Of a DNA stretch of 64,000 nt, positions 47,298 to 55,841 are shown piece after piece. The stretch's first letter is position 1. Every line of letters begins with the position of its first letter. A program made the translations under genes and the position numbers. Origin of the DNA: Rhodovastum atsumiense (GTDB taxonomy: Bacteria > Pseudomonadota > Alphaproteobacteria > Acetobacterales > Acetobacteraceae); contig NZ_OW485601.1 of assembly GCF_937425535.1 (NCBI RefSeq), positions 46,001-110,000 on the forward strand. Direction: 5' to 3'. Under the pieces are notes generated by a model. It did not search any database. It worked only from the letters and a program-made list of their open reading frames with translations, and was not told where the DNA came from.

Positions 47298-48665
47298 CTA
47301 GGCCCGACCACCGTTCAGGAAACGGCCGCGCGCATCGACGTCCGGGCCGAATTCCTCCATCCCCTCGTCGCCACCGGCACGGGCGGGACCCTCCACGATG
47401 GCGGCACCGCGATGGCGGTATGAGAGGAACAGCGCATAGGCCACCACCAGCAGATTGCCGCATCCCGCGAACACGAAGGGCGCATAAGGCCCGACCGCAT
47501 CGAAGAGGATGCCGCCGACCTGCAGGATGATCACCAGGCCGATTCCGCCCATCACATTGAGCAGCCCCATCACGGCGCCGCGCAGGTCGTCGGGGGCCAG
47601 ATCGAAAGCCAGGATATCCGGCGCCAGCAACGCCCCGGCCTGGCCCAGCGCCATCACCACCATCGGCACGAAGACGTACCAGCCGAACGGCGTGACCACG
47701 AAGCCCATCGCCACGAAACCAGCGCCGGAGACGGCCAGGGCAACGATGATGGCATTGACCCGGCCGAGGCGCTGGATCAACTGCCCCCACAGCAATGTGG
47801 TCACCATCACCACCAGCCCCACCAGCCCGATCATCCTGCCGGCATGGGCCGCGGCGGCGGCCTGGTCCAGCCCCACCAGATCGGCGAAATAGATCGTCCA
47901 CAACATGAAAAAAAGGCCGATCAATATGATATCGCTGCGCGAGAACAGCGCGGCGGCGAAGGCGATCCGCAATCGCGGCTCCTGCTGCAACAGGAGCCGG
48001 ATGCTGCGCCATGGCAGCGCTTGCCCGTGGCGCCGGGGCGCCACGTCGGCCAGGAACCGGCTGGCCAGCATCGCCCCGATCGCCCCGATCGCGCCGTTCA
48101 GCAGCATGACGGGGACGATCCCGGCATGGCCGGGAAGCTGCATCAGCACCGCGAACACCAGCGTGCTGCCGAATGCCATCATGAAGGCGGCATTGGCCAT
48201 CTGCTGCGGCCGGTTCTGGTATGTGGTGAAGTCACCGGCCAGGGTTGCCAGTTGGGGCCAGACCGCACTGCTGCCGATCGCCATCACGATCCGGGCGAAG
48301 TAGTAGAGCACGAGACCGCCGATACCGATCAGTGCCCCCAGTTCGCGACTGAACGGCGCCAGCACGCCCCCCACGGCCCCGACCAGGAAGCCCACCACCA
48401 CGATCGGCACCCGGCCAAAGCGATCGGACAGGACGCCGAGATAACCGATCACCACCAGGGTCAGGACTTCGGTGACGACCTGGACATTCGCATTGATCAC
48501 GCCGGCGCTGCTGAAGGAAATGCCGAGGACGTTGCGCAAGTACAGCGGCTGCATGGCCGTGGCCAGGGTCATGAACAGCATGGTGATGGCCGCCAGCAGA
48601 TAAAGCGCGTTCCAGCGATGCGGGGCGATCACCATGCCGGAGCCTGCCGTGCGGGATCCGGCCAT
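47298..48665 (-). CDS. mamH: MamH: magnetosome major facilitator protein
   Basis: 455 residues, 12 predicted helices. The MFS loop motif is VLSDRFGRVPIVVVGF. The start HRWNALYLLAAITMLFMTLA matches the MamH family. Gene order mamH-mamI-mamE is the canonical beginning of the mamAB operon. The predicted role is transport connected with iron uptake into the magnetosome. It follows the mamF-like gene by 15 bp and precedes mamI by 20 bp. Confidence 0.92.
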   Translation of the reverse strand: MAGSRTAGSGMVIAPHRWNALYLLAAITMLFMTLATAMQPLYLRNVLGISFSSAGVINANVQVVTEVLTLVVIGYLGVLSDRFGRVPIVVVGFLVGAVGGVLAPFSRELGALIGIGGLVLYYFARIVMAIGSSAVWPQLATLAGDFTTYQNRPQQMANAAFMMAFGSTLVFAVLMQLPGHAGIVPVMLLNGAIGAIGAMLASRFLADVAPRRHGQALPWRSIRLLLQQEPRLRIAFAAALFSRSDIILIGLFFMLWTIYFADLVGLDQAAAAAHAGRMIGLVGLVVMVTTLLWGQLIQRLGRVNAIIVALAVSGAGFVAMGFVVTPFGWYVFVPMVVMALGQAGALLAPDILAFDLAPDDLRGAVMGLLNVMGGIGLVIILQVGGILFDAVGPYAPFVFAGCGNLLVVAYALFLSYRHRGAAIVEGPARAGGDEGMEEFGPDVDARGRFLNGGRA

Positions 48666-48680
48666 CGCGTCATGCGTGGA

Positions 48681-49004
48681 TCACAGCCGCGCCGCGAGAC
48701 CATAGATGAACGGCAGCCGCCAGGCCTTTTCCAGCAGCACCGAGATCAGCCCGATCGCCGAGAGCAGCATGATCACCATGCTCGAAAAACTGAAGAACCA
48801 GCGCCCGATTCCCGGCAGGCTGAGCGCGAAGATCGCCAGCACGCCCCACATCCACAGCACCAGGCCCTGCCGGGCATGAAACTGGACGAATTCGTCGTCA
48901 CGGCTGAACAGCAAGGGCACGAAGCACAGGATTCCAAGATAGCTCAGGGCTGCCAGAAGCCGGGACCGCAAGCCGCCTGACGTCCCGATCGAAGCGGAAT
49001 CCAT
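48681..49004 (-). CDS. MamF/MmsF family magnetosome membrane protein
   Basis: 107 residues with GAGGAG upstream. DUF4870-like membrane protein of three helices with the family core LSYLGILCFVPLL, then FVQFHARQGLVLW and the last helix GLISVLLEKAWRLP. In Magnetospirillum, MamF and MmsF control crystal size and shape. It is a paralogue of the product at 52941-53270. Which copy corresponds to MamF and which to MmsF cannot be settled without a tree. Confidence 0.9.
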   Translation of the reverse strand: MDSASIGTSGGLRSRLLAALSYLGILCFVPLLFSRDDEFVQFHARQGLVLWMWGVLAIFALSLPGIGRWFFSFSSMVIMLLSAIGLISVLLEKAWRLPFIYGLAARL

Positions 49005-49056
49005 GTCTGCTCCTCCTCATGAGGGAATATGCCCAGGCGCCGGCACGCCCTTTGAC

Positions 49057-49338
49057 TCACCCGGCGCCCTCGGGGACATATTCATTATGATTTTCCAACG
49101 ATTTTGCAGCATGACGGCTTTTGCAGAGTGTGTAGGCCGCAGCTGCCCCCAGCCCGACCAGTGCCAGCGGCCCCCAGACACCCAGGCCGATCCCCAGACC
49201 AAGGCAGAGTCCCTTGCCCCCGAGCCATGGGGCCCCGGCCACGACACCCTTGGCAATCGCCCCCTTGGTCATTGCCGCCTTGGCTGTGCCATGCGTCATC
49301 CTACCGGCCGAGGCCAGCGGTCCCGCCATTTCGATCAT
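49057..49338 (-). CDS. Mms6-like magnetosome protein (possibly 5'-truncated)
   Basis: 93 residues from the first ATG (49338), which lacks a good ribosome site. An Ala/Gly/Lys-rich N-terminal part leads to the Mms6/MamD/MamG signature GGKGLCLGLGIGLGVWGPLA, with a Leu-Gly repeat and a transmembrane helix, then a short tail without the acidic cluster of true Mms6. The frame stays open upstream for 55 more codons to a TAA near 49506, and its proximal part has coding-like composition but no standard start. It is the first gene of the minus-strand magnetosome operon, 52 bp ahead of the mamF-like gene. Confidence 0.75.
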   Translation of the reverse strand: MIEMAGPLASAGRMTHGTAKAAMTKGAIAKGVVAGAPWLGGKGLCLGLGIGLGVWGPLALVGLGAAAAYTLCKSRHAAKSLENHNEYVPEGAG

Positions 49339-49877
49339 TGCTGCAACGCCTTCCGACGCACCCTTGCCCGGTGCGAACCCGGCGACGAAAGCCCCTGCCG
49401 GCGTTCCACCCCGGACATCACACTCAATGCAGATCTCGTTGCCAGCCGCATTACCAGATCGGATATTCTGGCAAAACGTATTTCTATTCTATCACCGTCC
49501 AGATTTTATCAAAACGTCTTCAACAAAATCAAGATAGTCACCAAATAATCAAAAATATACTACGCCACATTTAATATAACAGTTGCGGGGCGCTTCGCAA
49601 AATTTCATCACCGCGAAACCAATGAGATAGCAAGGGCTTTATTACGGCGCCGCACTCAACAGAGCTGTATTGCCAAAATATATTTCTATTTCTCCTCATT
49701 ATCATGCATATGCTAGGCGATAATCGCACCAAGATAATAACGCTGATGAAGAATGATTATTTCGTCCGATTAAAATTCTACCGAAAGCATCAAATAGAGA
49801 TCCCGCCAACAAGATGTCACATATATCAAATCTGAACACGCATTACATTGAACCACTCACACCAGCGCGGAACTAAG
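49339..49877. promoter_or_regulatory. AT-rich left half of the divergent magnetosome promoter region
   Basis: From about 49470 to the IS end the sequence becomes very AT-rich. No gene is seen. Together with the similar stretch at 52108-52463 it would form one continuous intergenic region of about 890 bp between the two magnetosome operons if the insertion sequence were removed. Promoters for the minus-strand block are expected here, but no confident -35/-10 pair was fixed. Confidence 0.5.
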
Positions 49878-49894
49878 CTCGACTTTCGCCATTT
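49873..49894. repeat. Left target duplication and terminal inverted repeat of the IS
   Basis: CTAAG (49873-49877), then the left 17-bp inverted repeat. It is matched by the right end at 52091-52112. Confidence 0.85.
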
Positions 49895-49925
49895 TCGGGA
49901 TGCTCGCTGCGGCTGACGGATGGGG

Positions 49926-50567
49926 TCACTTGAAGGCGACGCGATCCAGAAGCCGGTTGTCGAGAGCGTCACGGTAGACCTCGGCGGCGAAGCGGCTTTC
50001 GTCGGCTGCGCCTGCCTGATCCGACCGGCATGAGACCTGCCCGCCGGTGACCAGCTTGTCGATAGTCTGCTGCTGCACCGGCACGATCAAGCCATTGGTC
50101 ATGGCGAAGCAGTCTGGCTGCAAGATCCGGGCGGCGAATACCCAGCCGTTTGCAACGCTCGCCTGCATGCCTTCGTCGATCAGCCACAGCGCGGATCCAT
50201 TCCGAAGATCGCTCACCATGAGGCCGGTGACGTCGTGGCGGCGCTCGACACGCCAAAGCGAGAAGCGGGCCAGACGCAATGCCTCGAGCGTGAGTGCCTC
50301 ATCGGAACCGACCGGCAGCGGGGTGGCACGCGCGTAGCGGTCGATGGCGCGCGAACGACCTGCCCTGGCAGTGTAAAGAGCAAACTCGTAGAGCACCGAG
50401 AGCTCCTTGACGTCGTCGACAACCAGCGATGGCCCGGCCCGCATTCCCAGGCGCCGCGCCTGGTCGAGCATCGTGTCCGCGGCCAGGAACCGCAGCGCGG
50501 CCCTGTGATGGTCGGTAGTGATCGCGCGCAGGCGGCGATACCGATGGAGGATTTCCCGGCGTGTCAT
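49926..50567 (-). CDS. Hypothetical protein carried inside the IS (passenger gene)
   Basis: 213 residues from ATG 50567 (MTRREILHRYRRLRAITTDH). Soluble, mixed alpha/beta, without signal peptide or membrane helices. Features visible include a basic N-terminus, SLVVDDVKELSVLYEFALYT, RFSLWRVERRHDVTGLMV and a C-terminal IVPVQQQTIDKLVTGGQ. I recall similar hypothetical proteins scattered in acetobacterial and related genomes but know no function. It is divergent from the transposase and lies wholly between the inverted repeats, so it moves with the element. Confidence 0.72.
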   Translation of the reverse strand: MTRREILHRYRRLRAITTDHHRAALRFLAADTMLDQARRLGMRAGPSLVVDDVKELSVLYEFALYTARAGRSRAIDRYARATPLPVGSDEALTLEALRLARFSLWRVERRHDVTGLMVSDLRNGSALWLIDEGMQASVANGWVFAARILQPDCFAMTNGLIVPVQQQTIDKLVTGGQVSCRSDQAGAADESRFAAEVYRDALDNRLLDRVAFK

Positions 50568-50714
50568 TCCTGCCTCCCGAGGCGACAAGCTCACGCAACG
50601 CGACCGGCGCGACAGGACGGCGCAACGCCGGTGACCCGATTTTGAGAGACGCCGGGATTCCCCGCCAGCCCGTCTGTGCCGAAGCTTGCCAGCGCGTCGT
50701 ACGGGGAGAACCAG

Positions 50715-52091
50715 ATGTCGGCAACTGACGCCGGGGGGTTCGCAGCAGGCAGGCTGGGAACCTGGATGCAGCCATTCGAGGCGGCGTTCACCGCGCCGAC
50801 CTGGCAGCGCGTGCTGGTCCTGGTGGCGGGCGCGATCCTCGTCCCGGGTCGGCGGACGATCGCGTCCGTGCTGCGCGTCATGGGACTGGGCCAGGTCCGA
50901 CGCTTCAGCAACTACCACCGCGTGCTGAGCCGCAACACATGGTCCGACCGCTGGTTGTCTGGCTGCCTGCTCCGCCTCCTCGTCGACACCTTCGTCCCGA
51001 AGGGCGAGCCGGTCGTGATCGGCCCCGACGACACGATCGAGCGGCGATGGGGGATCAAAATCAAGGCACGTGGCATTTACCGCGATCCGGTACGCTCCTC
51101 ACGCGGCCATTTCGTCAAGGCGAGCGGCCTGCGCTGGCTTTCGTTCATGGTGCTGCCTGAGATCCCGTGGGCCGGGCGCGTCTGGGCGCTGCCATTCCTG
51201 ACCATCTTGGCCCCCTCGCTGCGGTATTGGCAGACGCACAGGCCGGGAGAGCGCCAGTACAAAAAGCTCACCGATTGGGCGCGGCAGGGTCTGATCCAGG
51301 CGGCCCTCTGGCTCCCGGACCGGCGCGTCATCGGCGTCGGCGACGCCAGCTTCGCTGCCATCGAGCTGCTCAACGACGTGCGCCCTTGGGTCACCATGAT
51401 CACCCGCCTGCGGCTCGACGCCGGACTTTACCACCCACCACCGCGGCGAAGGCCCGGCCAGCGCGGGCGCCCGCGCCTCGTCGGCAAGCGCCAACCCACA
51501 TTGAAGCAACGCCTCGCCAACCCGAGAACACGCTGGTGTCCTCTGCAGGTGACCGGATGGTATGGTCGTGGCGAAAGAACCCTCGAGATCGTCTCCGGCA
51601 CCGCCCTATGGCACAAGCCCGGCCACCGCGTTCCGATCCGCTACGTCCTGGTGCGCGACCCGAAGGGCAAACTCGAGCCGCAAGCGTTCCTCTGCACCGA
51701 CCTCCAGGCTGATCCGCTCGACATCCTCCGTTGGTTTGTTCGCCGCTGGTCGGTCGAGGTCACTTTTTCCGAGGTCCGTCGTCACCTCGGCGTCGAAACC
51801 CAACGGCAGTGGTCCGACCTGGCGATCGCCCGTACCACGCCGTTCCTGCTCAGCTTGTTTTCGCTGGTCACGCTGTGGGCCAATAACCTGTACGCCACGC
51901 GCCCACCTGCGGTTCGGCTCGCGAGCTGGTACCGGAAATCACTGCCAACCTTCAGCGACGCCCTTGCCGCCGTGCGGCGGCAGCTATGGACTCATGGCAA
52001 TTTACGAGGGTCCCGGCAGATGTTCGATCCGACAAAAATTCCTGCAGCCACACTCAACACCTTGATAGACTTGGCCTGCTACGCCGCTTGA
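50715..52091 (+). CDS. DDE transposase, IS701-like family
   Basis: 458 residues from ATG 50715, preceded by GGGGAGAA. The DDE catalytic residues are probably in VVIGPDDTIERRWG (first Asp), VIGVGDASFAAIEL (second Asp) and VEVTFSEVRRHLGVE (Glu, with the YREK-like Arg). The N-terminal part has the FSNYHRVLSRNTWSDRWL segment found in IS701/IS4-like transposases of proteobacteria. The frame is intact, so the element may still be active. Confidence 0.88.
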   Translation: MSATDAGGFAAGRLGTWMQPFEAAFTAPTWQRVLVLVAGAILVPGRRTIASVLRVMGLGQVRRFSNYHRVLSRNTWSDRWLSGCLLRLLVDTFVPKGEPVVIGPDDTIERRWGIKIKARGIYRDPVRSSRGHFVKASGLRWLSFMVLPEIPWAGRVWALPFLTILAPSLRYWQTHRPGERQYKKLTDWARQGLIQAALWLPDRRVIGVGDASFAAIELLNDVRPWVTMITRLRLDAGLYHPPPRRRPGQRGRPRLVGKRQPTLKQRLANPRTRWCPLQVTGWYGRGERTLEIVSGTALWHKPGHRVPIRYVLVRDPKGKLEPQAFLCTDLQADPLDILRWFVRRWSVEVTFSEVRRHLGVETQRQWSDLAIARTTPFLLSLFSLVTLWANNLYATRPPAVRLASWYRKSLPTFSDALAAVRRQLWTHGNLRGSRQMFDPTKIPAATLNTLIDLACYAA

Positions 52092-52112
52092 AATGGCGAA
52101 TGTCCAGCTAAG
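52091..52112. repeat. Right terminal inverted repeat and target duplication of the IS
   Basis: The right inverted repeat (52091-52107) begins at the last base of the transposase stop codon and is followed by CTAAG (52108-52112), identical to the left duplication. Confidence 0.85.
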
Positions 52113-52463
52113 GCTACACACCTTTATCGGTGATTCGTCACTCATAGAACGAATGCGCATGCATCAAAAGTTTGTAGAAAATTTGCCACATTAGGTTTTG
52201 ATCACGTTATATTATATTAACTGCATAAATTAGAACCCGACCAACGCTCGAATTGAACAAAGCACATAATTGACCCTCACGCGATATTAACAATTAACTG
52301 GGATAACTTCTGATAGATATTGACTTTCCAATGAAATTGTTCTTCCTTAATTTCCGCTGAACCTACCGGCTCATGATCCGACACGGCTGCGAACGCATGC
52401 AGATCGTGAAATCACCAGTTTTGGGCAACACCCCCCAGACTGAAGCCGAGGAGAACAATAACG
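52108..52463 (+). promoter_or_regulatory. AT-rich right half of the divergent magnetosome promoter region
   Basis: 356 bp, strongly AT-rich, no gene. A tentative promoter is TTGCCA (52183-52188), an 18-bp spacer and TTATAT (52207-52212), about 250 bp upstream of mms6. This is only a pattern match. The leader ends with AGGAG just ahead of the mms6 ATG. Confidence 0.4.
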
Positions 52464-52937
52464 ATGGCCACCCCTCAAACGGCGGCTGCAGCAGCCGTAC
52501 CTCCGGTCGGCGAAGTGGAAAATGAGGTTGCCCGCCAGATGGCGGCCGCAAAAGGAACCGGCGGCGCTAATATCGCGGGTGCAAAAATAGCTGGCACCAA
52601 GACATTGGGGGGGGCCGCCGGCAAAGGCGCCACCATTGTCGCCGGCAAGGGCACCGGGCTGGTCGGCCATGCCGCGGCACCGGGAGGATCGGCGCTGACC
52701 GGCGCCAAGGCCCTGGCCACCGGCGGCACGATCTGGACCGGAAAGGGACTGAGCCTCGGATTGGGGATCGGCCTCGGGGCCATGGGCCCGCTGCTGGTCC
52801 TGGCCGGGGGAGCCGCCATCGTCTATGGCTGCGTCCAATACTACAAGCAGCGCGAACAGCATGCGGAACCGGGCGAGGAAGGCGAAGAGCTGAACGATGC
52901 CTTCTCCGATGACGAACCCACGCTGTCCCGGAGCTGA
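52464..52937 (+). CDS. mms6: Mms6: magnetite crystal-shaping protein
   Basis: 157 residues with AGGAG 10 bp upstream. A long Ala/Gly/Lys-rich N-terminal region leads to the diagnostic segment GGTIWTGKGLSLGLGIGLG, a transmembrane helix, and an acidic C-terminus (EPGEEGEELNDAFSDDE). In Magnetospirillum the mature Mms6 peptide has the same Leu-Gly repeat and iron-binding acidic tail, and controls crystal morphology at the magnetosome membrane. It is first in the plus-strand block and is followed after 3 bp by mmsF. Confidence 0.92.
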   Translation: MATPQTAAAAAVPPVGEVENEVARQMAAAKGTGGANIAGAKIAGTKTLGGAAGKGATIVAGKGTGLVGHAAAPGGSALTGAKALATGGTIWTGKGLSLGLGIGLGAMGPLLVLAGGAAIVYGCVQYYKQREQHAEPGEEGEELNDAFSDDEPTLSRS

Positions 52938-52940
52938 ACC

Positions 52941-53270
52941 ATGATCCCGGGTGAGGAGGATGCCGAACCAACGGCAGCGACCCGGCCCATACTTCTGGCG
53001 ATCATGAGCTATCTGGGCATTCTCTGCTTCATCCCGCTCCTGTTCGGAAACCGCTCTCCCTTCGTTCAGTTCCACGCACGCCAGGGCCTGGTAATCTGGG
53101 CGTGGGGCGTGCTTGCCCTGATGGCTTTGTCGTTGCCCGGATTCGGCGGCTGGTTCTTCCACTTTTCCGCCAACCTGATCCTGATCCTGTCGGTCGCCGG
53201 CGTGATTTCGGTTCTGTTGGGAAAAACCTGGAAGTTTCCCCTGATTTACGATCTGGCTGCGAAGTTGTGA
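52941..53270 (+). CDS. mmsF: MmsF-like magnetosome membrane protein
   Basis: 109 residues, three hydrophobic helices with the family core IMSYLGILCFIPLLFG, FVQFHARQGLVIWAWG and GVISVLLGKTWKFPL. It closely resembles MmsF, the master regulator of magnetite crystal maturation in model strains, where mms6 and mmsF are also neighbours. A paralogue lies at 48681-49004. The following 147-bp gap before feoA holds no gene. Confidence 0.92.
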   Translation: MIPGEEDAEPTAATRPILLAIMSYLGILCFIPLLFGNRSPFVQFHARQGLVIWAWGVLALMALSLPGFGGWFFHFSANLILILSVAGVISVLLGKTWKFPLIYDLAAKL

Positions 53271-53417
53271 CGCTTTCGCGCCGGGCTCACCGGGGTGGTC
53301 GGGAGGTTGTTGCGAATGAAAATTCCTTGCAGGCAGACCTCGATCGAGGCCAGGCGGAATGCCGGATCTTTCCGCCTCGCTCTCTTCCGTCCCGCCGCCC
53401 CGTAAGGACCTTCCACG

Positions 53418-53744
53418 ATGTCATGGTTCAATCGTGATGCCCGGGAATTACCAACATTGTTGCCGCTGCCTTTGACCCTGGCCGACCTCGAGCCGGGTCA
53501 ACACGGCGTCGTACTCGGCATCACCAGGGAAAATGAAACATTGAAGCGCCGGTTGACCGCGCTTGGAATGATCCGCGGCGCCGAGATCGTGCTCGACTGG
53601 GTCGCGCCGATGGGCAATCCCTGCGCCTACAGGTTGCGGGGCTATCGCCTGTCGCTGCGCAACGAAGACGCCCGGAACGTGCTGTTGTCGGCCGCGTGGC
53701 AGCCGGTGCCCCGCCCGCACACGCCCCGCCTGCACAGGCCCTGA
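53418..53744 (+). CDS. feoA: FeoA: ferrous iron transport accessory protein
   Basis: 108 residues. SH3-like FeoA domain with LADLEPGQHGVVLGI, the RRLTALGMIRGAEI segment typical of FeoA, and a C-terminal SLRNEDARNVLL. It supports FeoB in Fe(II) import. Its place between mmsF and feoB inside a magnetosome block suggests the dedicated magnetosome feoAB1 pair and not the housekeeping copy. Confidence 0.92.
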   Translation: MSWFNRDARELPTLLPLPLTLADLEPGQHGVVLGITRENETLKRRLTALGMIRGAEIVLDWVAPMGNPCAYRLRGYRLSLRNEDARNVLLSAAWQPVPRPHTPRLHRP

Positions 53745-53801
53745 CCGCCACGACGATCGGGTACCGCCAGCGCGTTTCCTGCATGCGGTCATGAGGAGTC
53801 C

Positions 53802-55841
53802 ATGGACGGCGGGGCTGCATCCATCACTGTTTCCCTCACCGGCAATCCCAACAGCGGCAAGACCGCGTTGTTCAACCACCTGACCCGCGCGCGCGGGATG
53901 GTGGCCAATTACCCGCGGGTGACGGTGACGCCGCTTGCGAGCAGGCTGCGGCACTGCGGCCTGACGCTGCGCGTGGTCGATCTGCCGGGGCTTTACACCC
54001 TCAATGGCCGCCTGCCGGAAGAGCGCGCCGCCTGCGAGGCCATCGAGCGTGACCGGCCGGATGTGGTGGTCAACGTGCTCGATGCCGCCAATCTGCGGCG
54101 CAGCCTGTTCCTGAGCCTGCAACTGCTGGAAATGGGACGGCCCTGCGTGTTCGCGCTGAACATGTGCGACGAGGCGCGCGGCCGCGGCATCATCATCGAC
54201 ACCGCCGCCCTGGCAGCAGCGCTGGGCGGACCGGTGGTGGAAACCATCGCCGTCATCGGCGCCGGCACGCCGGAAGTGCTCGACGCCGTCATGGCGGTGG
54301 CCGGACAGCCGCCGTCGGCACCGGCCACGCCGGTCCATTATCCCCCTGCCCTCGAAGCCGCCATCGACCGCATCGCCGCCACGGTGGCCGAGCTCCATCC
54401 CACCTCACTGGGGCGGCAGGAAAGCCGCTGGCTGGCGGTCAAGCTGCTGGAAGGCGACAGCGCCCTGCTGGAGCGCGAAGGCGACCATCCCGCGCTGATC
54501 GCCCTGGTGCGCGATCTCTGTGCCGCCATGGAGCGGGAGCAGGGCGAGGAATGCGCCGCGATGATCGCCCATGCCCGCTTCCGCTGGATCGACGAGACGC
54601 TGCAACAGGTCGAGCGCACCACCGCAACACCGCCACCCTTCGCCCACCTGGCCCAGTATCTCGACCGCCTGCTGCTGCACCGGTGGTGGAGCCTGCCGAT
54701 CCTCGCCATGCTGATGTGGATGATGTTCCAGGCGACCTTCACCCTGGGCGCGATCCCGAGCGGCTGGATCAGCGATGCGGTGCAGGGGACGACCGGCCTG
54801 GTGGAAGACGTCCTGCCGCCCGGCCGGCTGCACGACCTGATCTGCAACGGCATCCTCGCCGGAATCGGCGGAACCATCGTGTTCCTGCCCAACATCGTCA
54901 TCCTGTTCTTCTTCATGGCGGTGCTGAGCGAGACCGGCTACCTGGCCCGGATCGCCTTCCTGCTCGACCGGGCCATGCGGGCCTTCGGCCTGCACGGTAA
55001 GGCCATGATCCCCCTGATCATGGGATTCGGCTGCAACGCCACCGCGGTCATGGCGACGCGCACCATCGAGACGCCACGCTCCCGCCTGATCGCCATCCTG
55101 GCCGCCCCCTATGTCAGTTGCTCGGCCCGGCTGCCGGTATTCGTGCTGTTCGCCGGCAGCTTCTTCGATCGCTGGGCGGGAAGCGTGGTGTTCGCGCTCT
55201 ATGGCCTGAGCATGCTGGTCTCGCTGGGGGCCGCGGTGATGTTCGATCGCCTGATCGTGGCAGGCGAAGCGGAGAGCTTCACCATGGAACTGCCCCCGTA
55301 CCGACGCCCGGCCCTGGCGGTGCTGGGCTACCAGGTCTGGGACAGCGCGCTCGATTTCCTGCGCAAGGTCGGGGGCGTGATCGTGATCGGGGCGGTGGCG
55401 ATCTGGTTCCTGCAGCAATATCCGACCGTGCCGGAATCCGTCTCCGGCCAGGCGCGCTTCGCCACGACCTATCTCGGCCGGATCGCCGCGGCGATCTCCC
55501 CGGTGCTCGCACCTCTGGGATTCGGCCAGACCGATACCGTGGCCATCCTCACCGGCCTGGTCGCCAAGGAAACCGTGGTCAGCACCTTCGCCGTGCTGAA
55601 CGCCCAGGAAAAGGGATCGGACGGGCTGCGCCAGGCCATCAGCCACAGCATGTCGCCGGCCACGGCGCTCGCCTTCATGGTCTTCGTGCTGCTCTATACG
55701 CCGTGCCTGACCACGCTCGCGGTGATCCGCCGGGAATCGGGAAGCTGGCGCTGGGCCGGCCTCTCGCTGGCGGCCTCGCTGGTGATCGCCTGGACGCTGG
55801 CCTTCGCCGCCAGCACCATCGGAGGATGGATTTTGCCATGA
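53802..55841 (+). CDS. feoB: FeoB: ferrous iron transporter
   Basis: 679 residues. An N-terminal G-domain carries GNPNSGKT (residues 14-21, G1), DLPGLYTL (G3) and NMCD (G4). A helical guanine-dissociation-inhibitor domain and a polytopic membrane domain with two gate repeats follow; ETGYLARIAFLLDR and GFGCNATAVMATR are conserved FeoB segments. It is shorter than E. coli FeoB at the C-terminus. It imports Fe(II) across the inner membrane, and in magnetotactic bacteria supplies iron for magnetite. The last bases overlap the next small gene. Confidence 0.95.
   Translation: MDGGAASITVSLTGNPNSGKTALFNHLTRARGMVANYPRVTVTPLASRLRHCGLTLRVVDLPGLYTLNGRLPEERAACEAIERDRPDVVVNVLDAANLRRSLFLSLQLLEMGRPCVFALNMCDEARGRGIIIDTAALAAALGGPVVETIAVIGAGTPEVLDAVMAVAGQPPSAPATPVHYPPALEAAIDRIAATVAELHPTSLGRQESRWLAVKLLEGDSALLEREGDHPALIALVRDLCAAMEREQGEECAAMIAHARFRWIDETLQQVERTTATPPPFAHLAQYLDRLLLHRWWSLPILAMLMWMMFQATFTLGAIPSGWISDAVQGTTGLVEDVLPPGRLHDLICNGILAGIGGTIVFLPNIVILFFFMAVLSETGYLARIAFLLDRAMRAFGLHGKAMIPLIMGFGCNATAVMATRTIETPRSRLIAILAAPYVSCSARLPVFVLFAGSFFDRWAGSVVFALYGLSMLVSLGAAVMFDRLIVAGEAESFTMELPPYRRPALAVLGYQVWDSALDFLRKVGGVIVIGAVAIWFLQQYPTVPESVSGQARFATTYLGRIAAAISPVLAPLGFGQTDTVAILTGLVAKETVVSTFAVLNAQEKGSDGLRQAISHSMSPATALAFMVFVLLYTPCLTTLAVIRRESGSWRWAGLSLAASLVIAWTLAFAASTIGGWILP

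Larger units (their letters stand above)
49878..52107 (+). mobile_element. IS701-like insertion sequence, 2230 bp, with passenger gene
   Basis: The two ends are inverted repeats. The left end at 49878-49894 reads CTCGACTTTCGCCATTT; the complement of the right end (52091-52107) reads CTGGACATTCGCCATTT, 15 of 17 matching. Both ends are flanked by CTAAG (49873-49877 and 52108-52112), a target duplication whose CTAA core fits the YTAR preference I recall for IS701. Inside are a transposase gene (plus strand) and a divergent gene of unknown function (minus strand). The element sits between the divergent magnetosome operons. Confidence 0.88.

Noticed and set aside
47298..48665. MamZ instead of MamH
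   Set aside because: The product has only the MFS part with about 12 helices and no ferric-reductase domain, and is followed by mamI.
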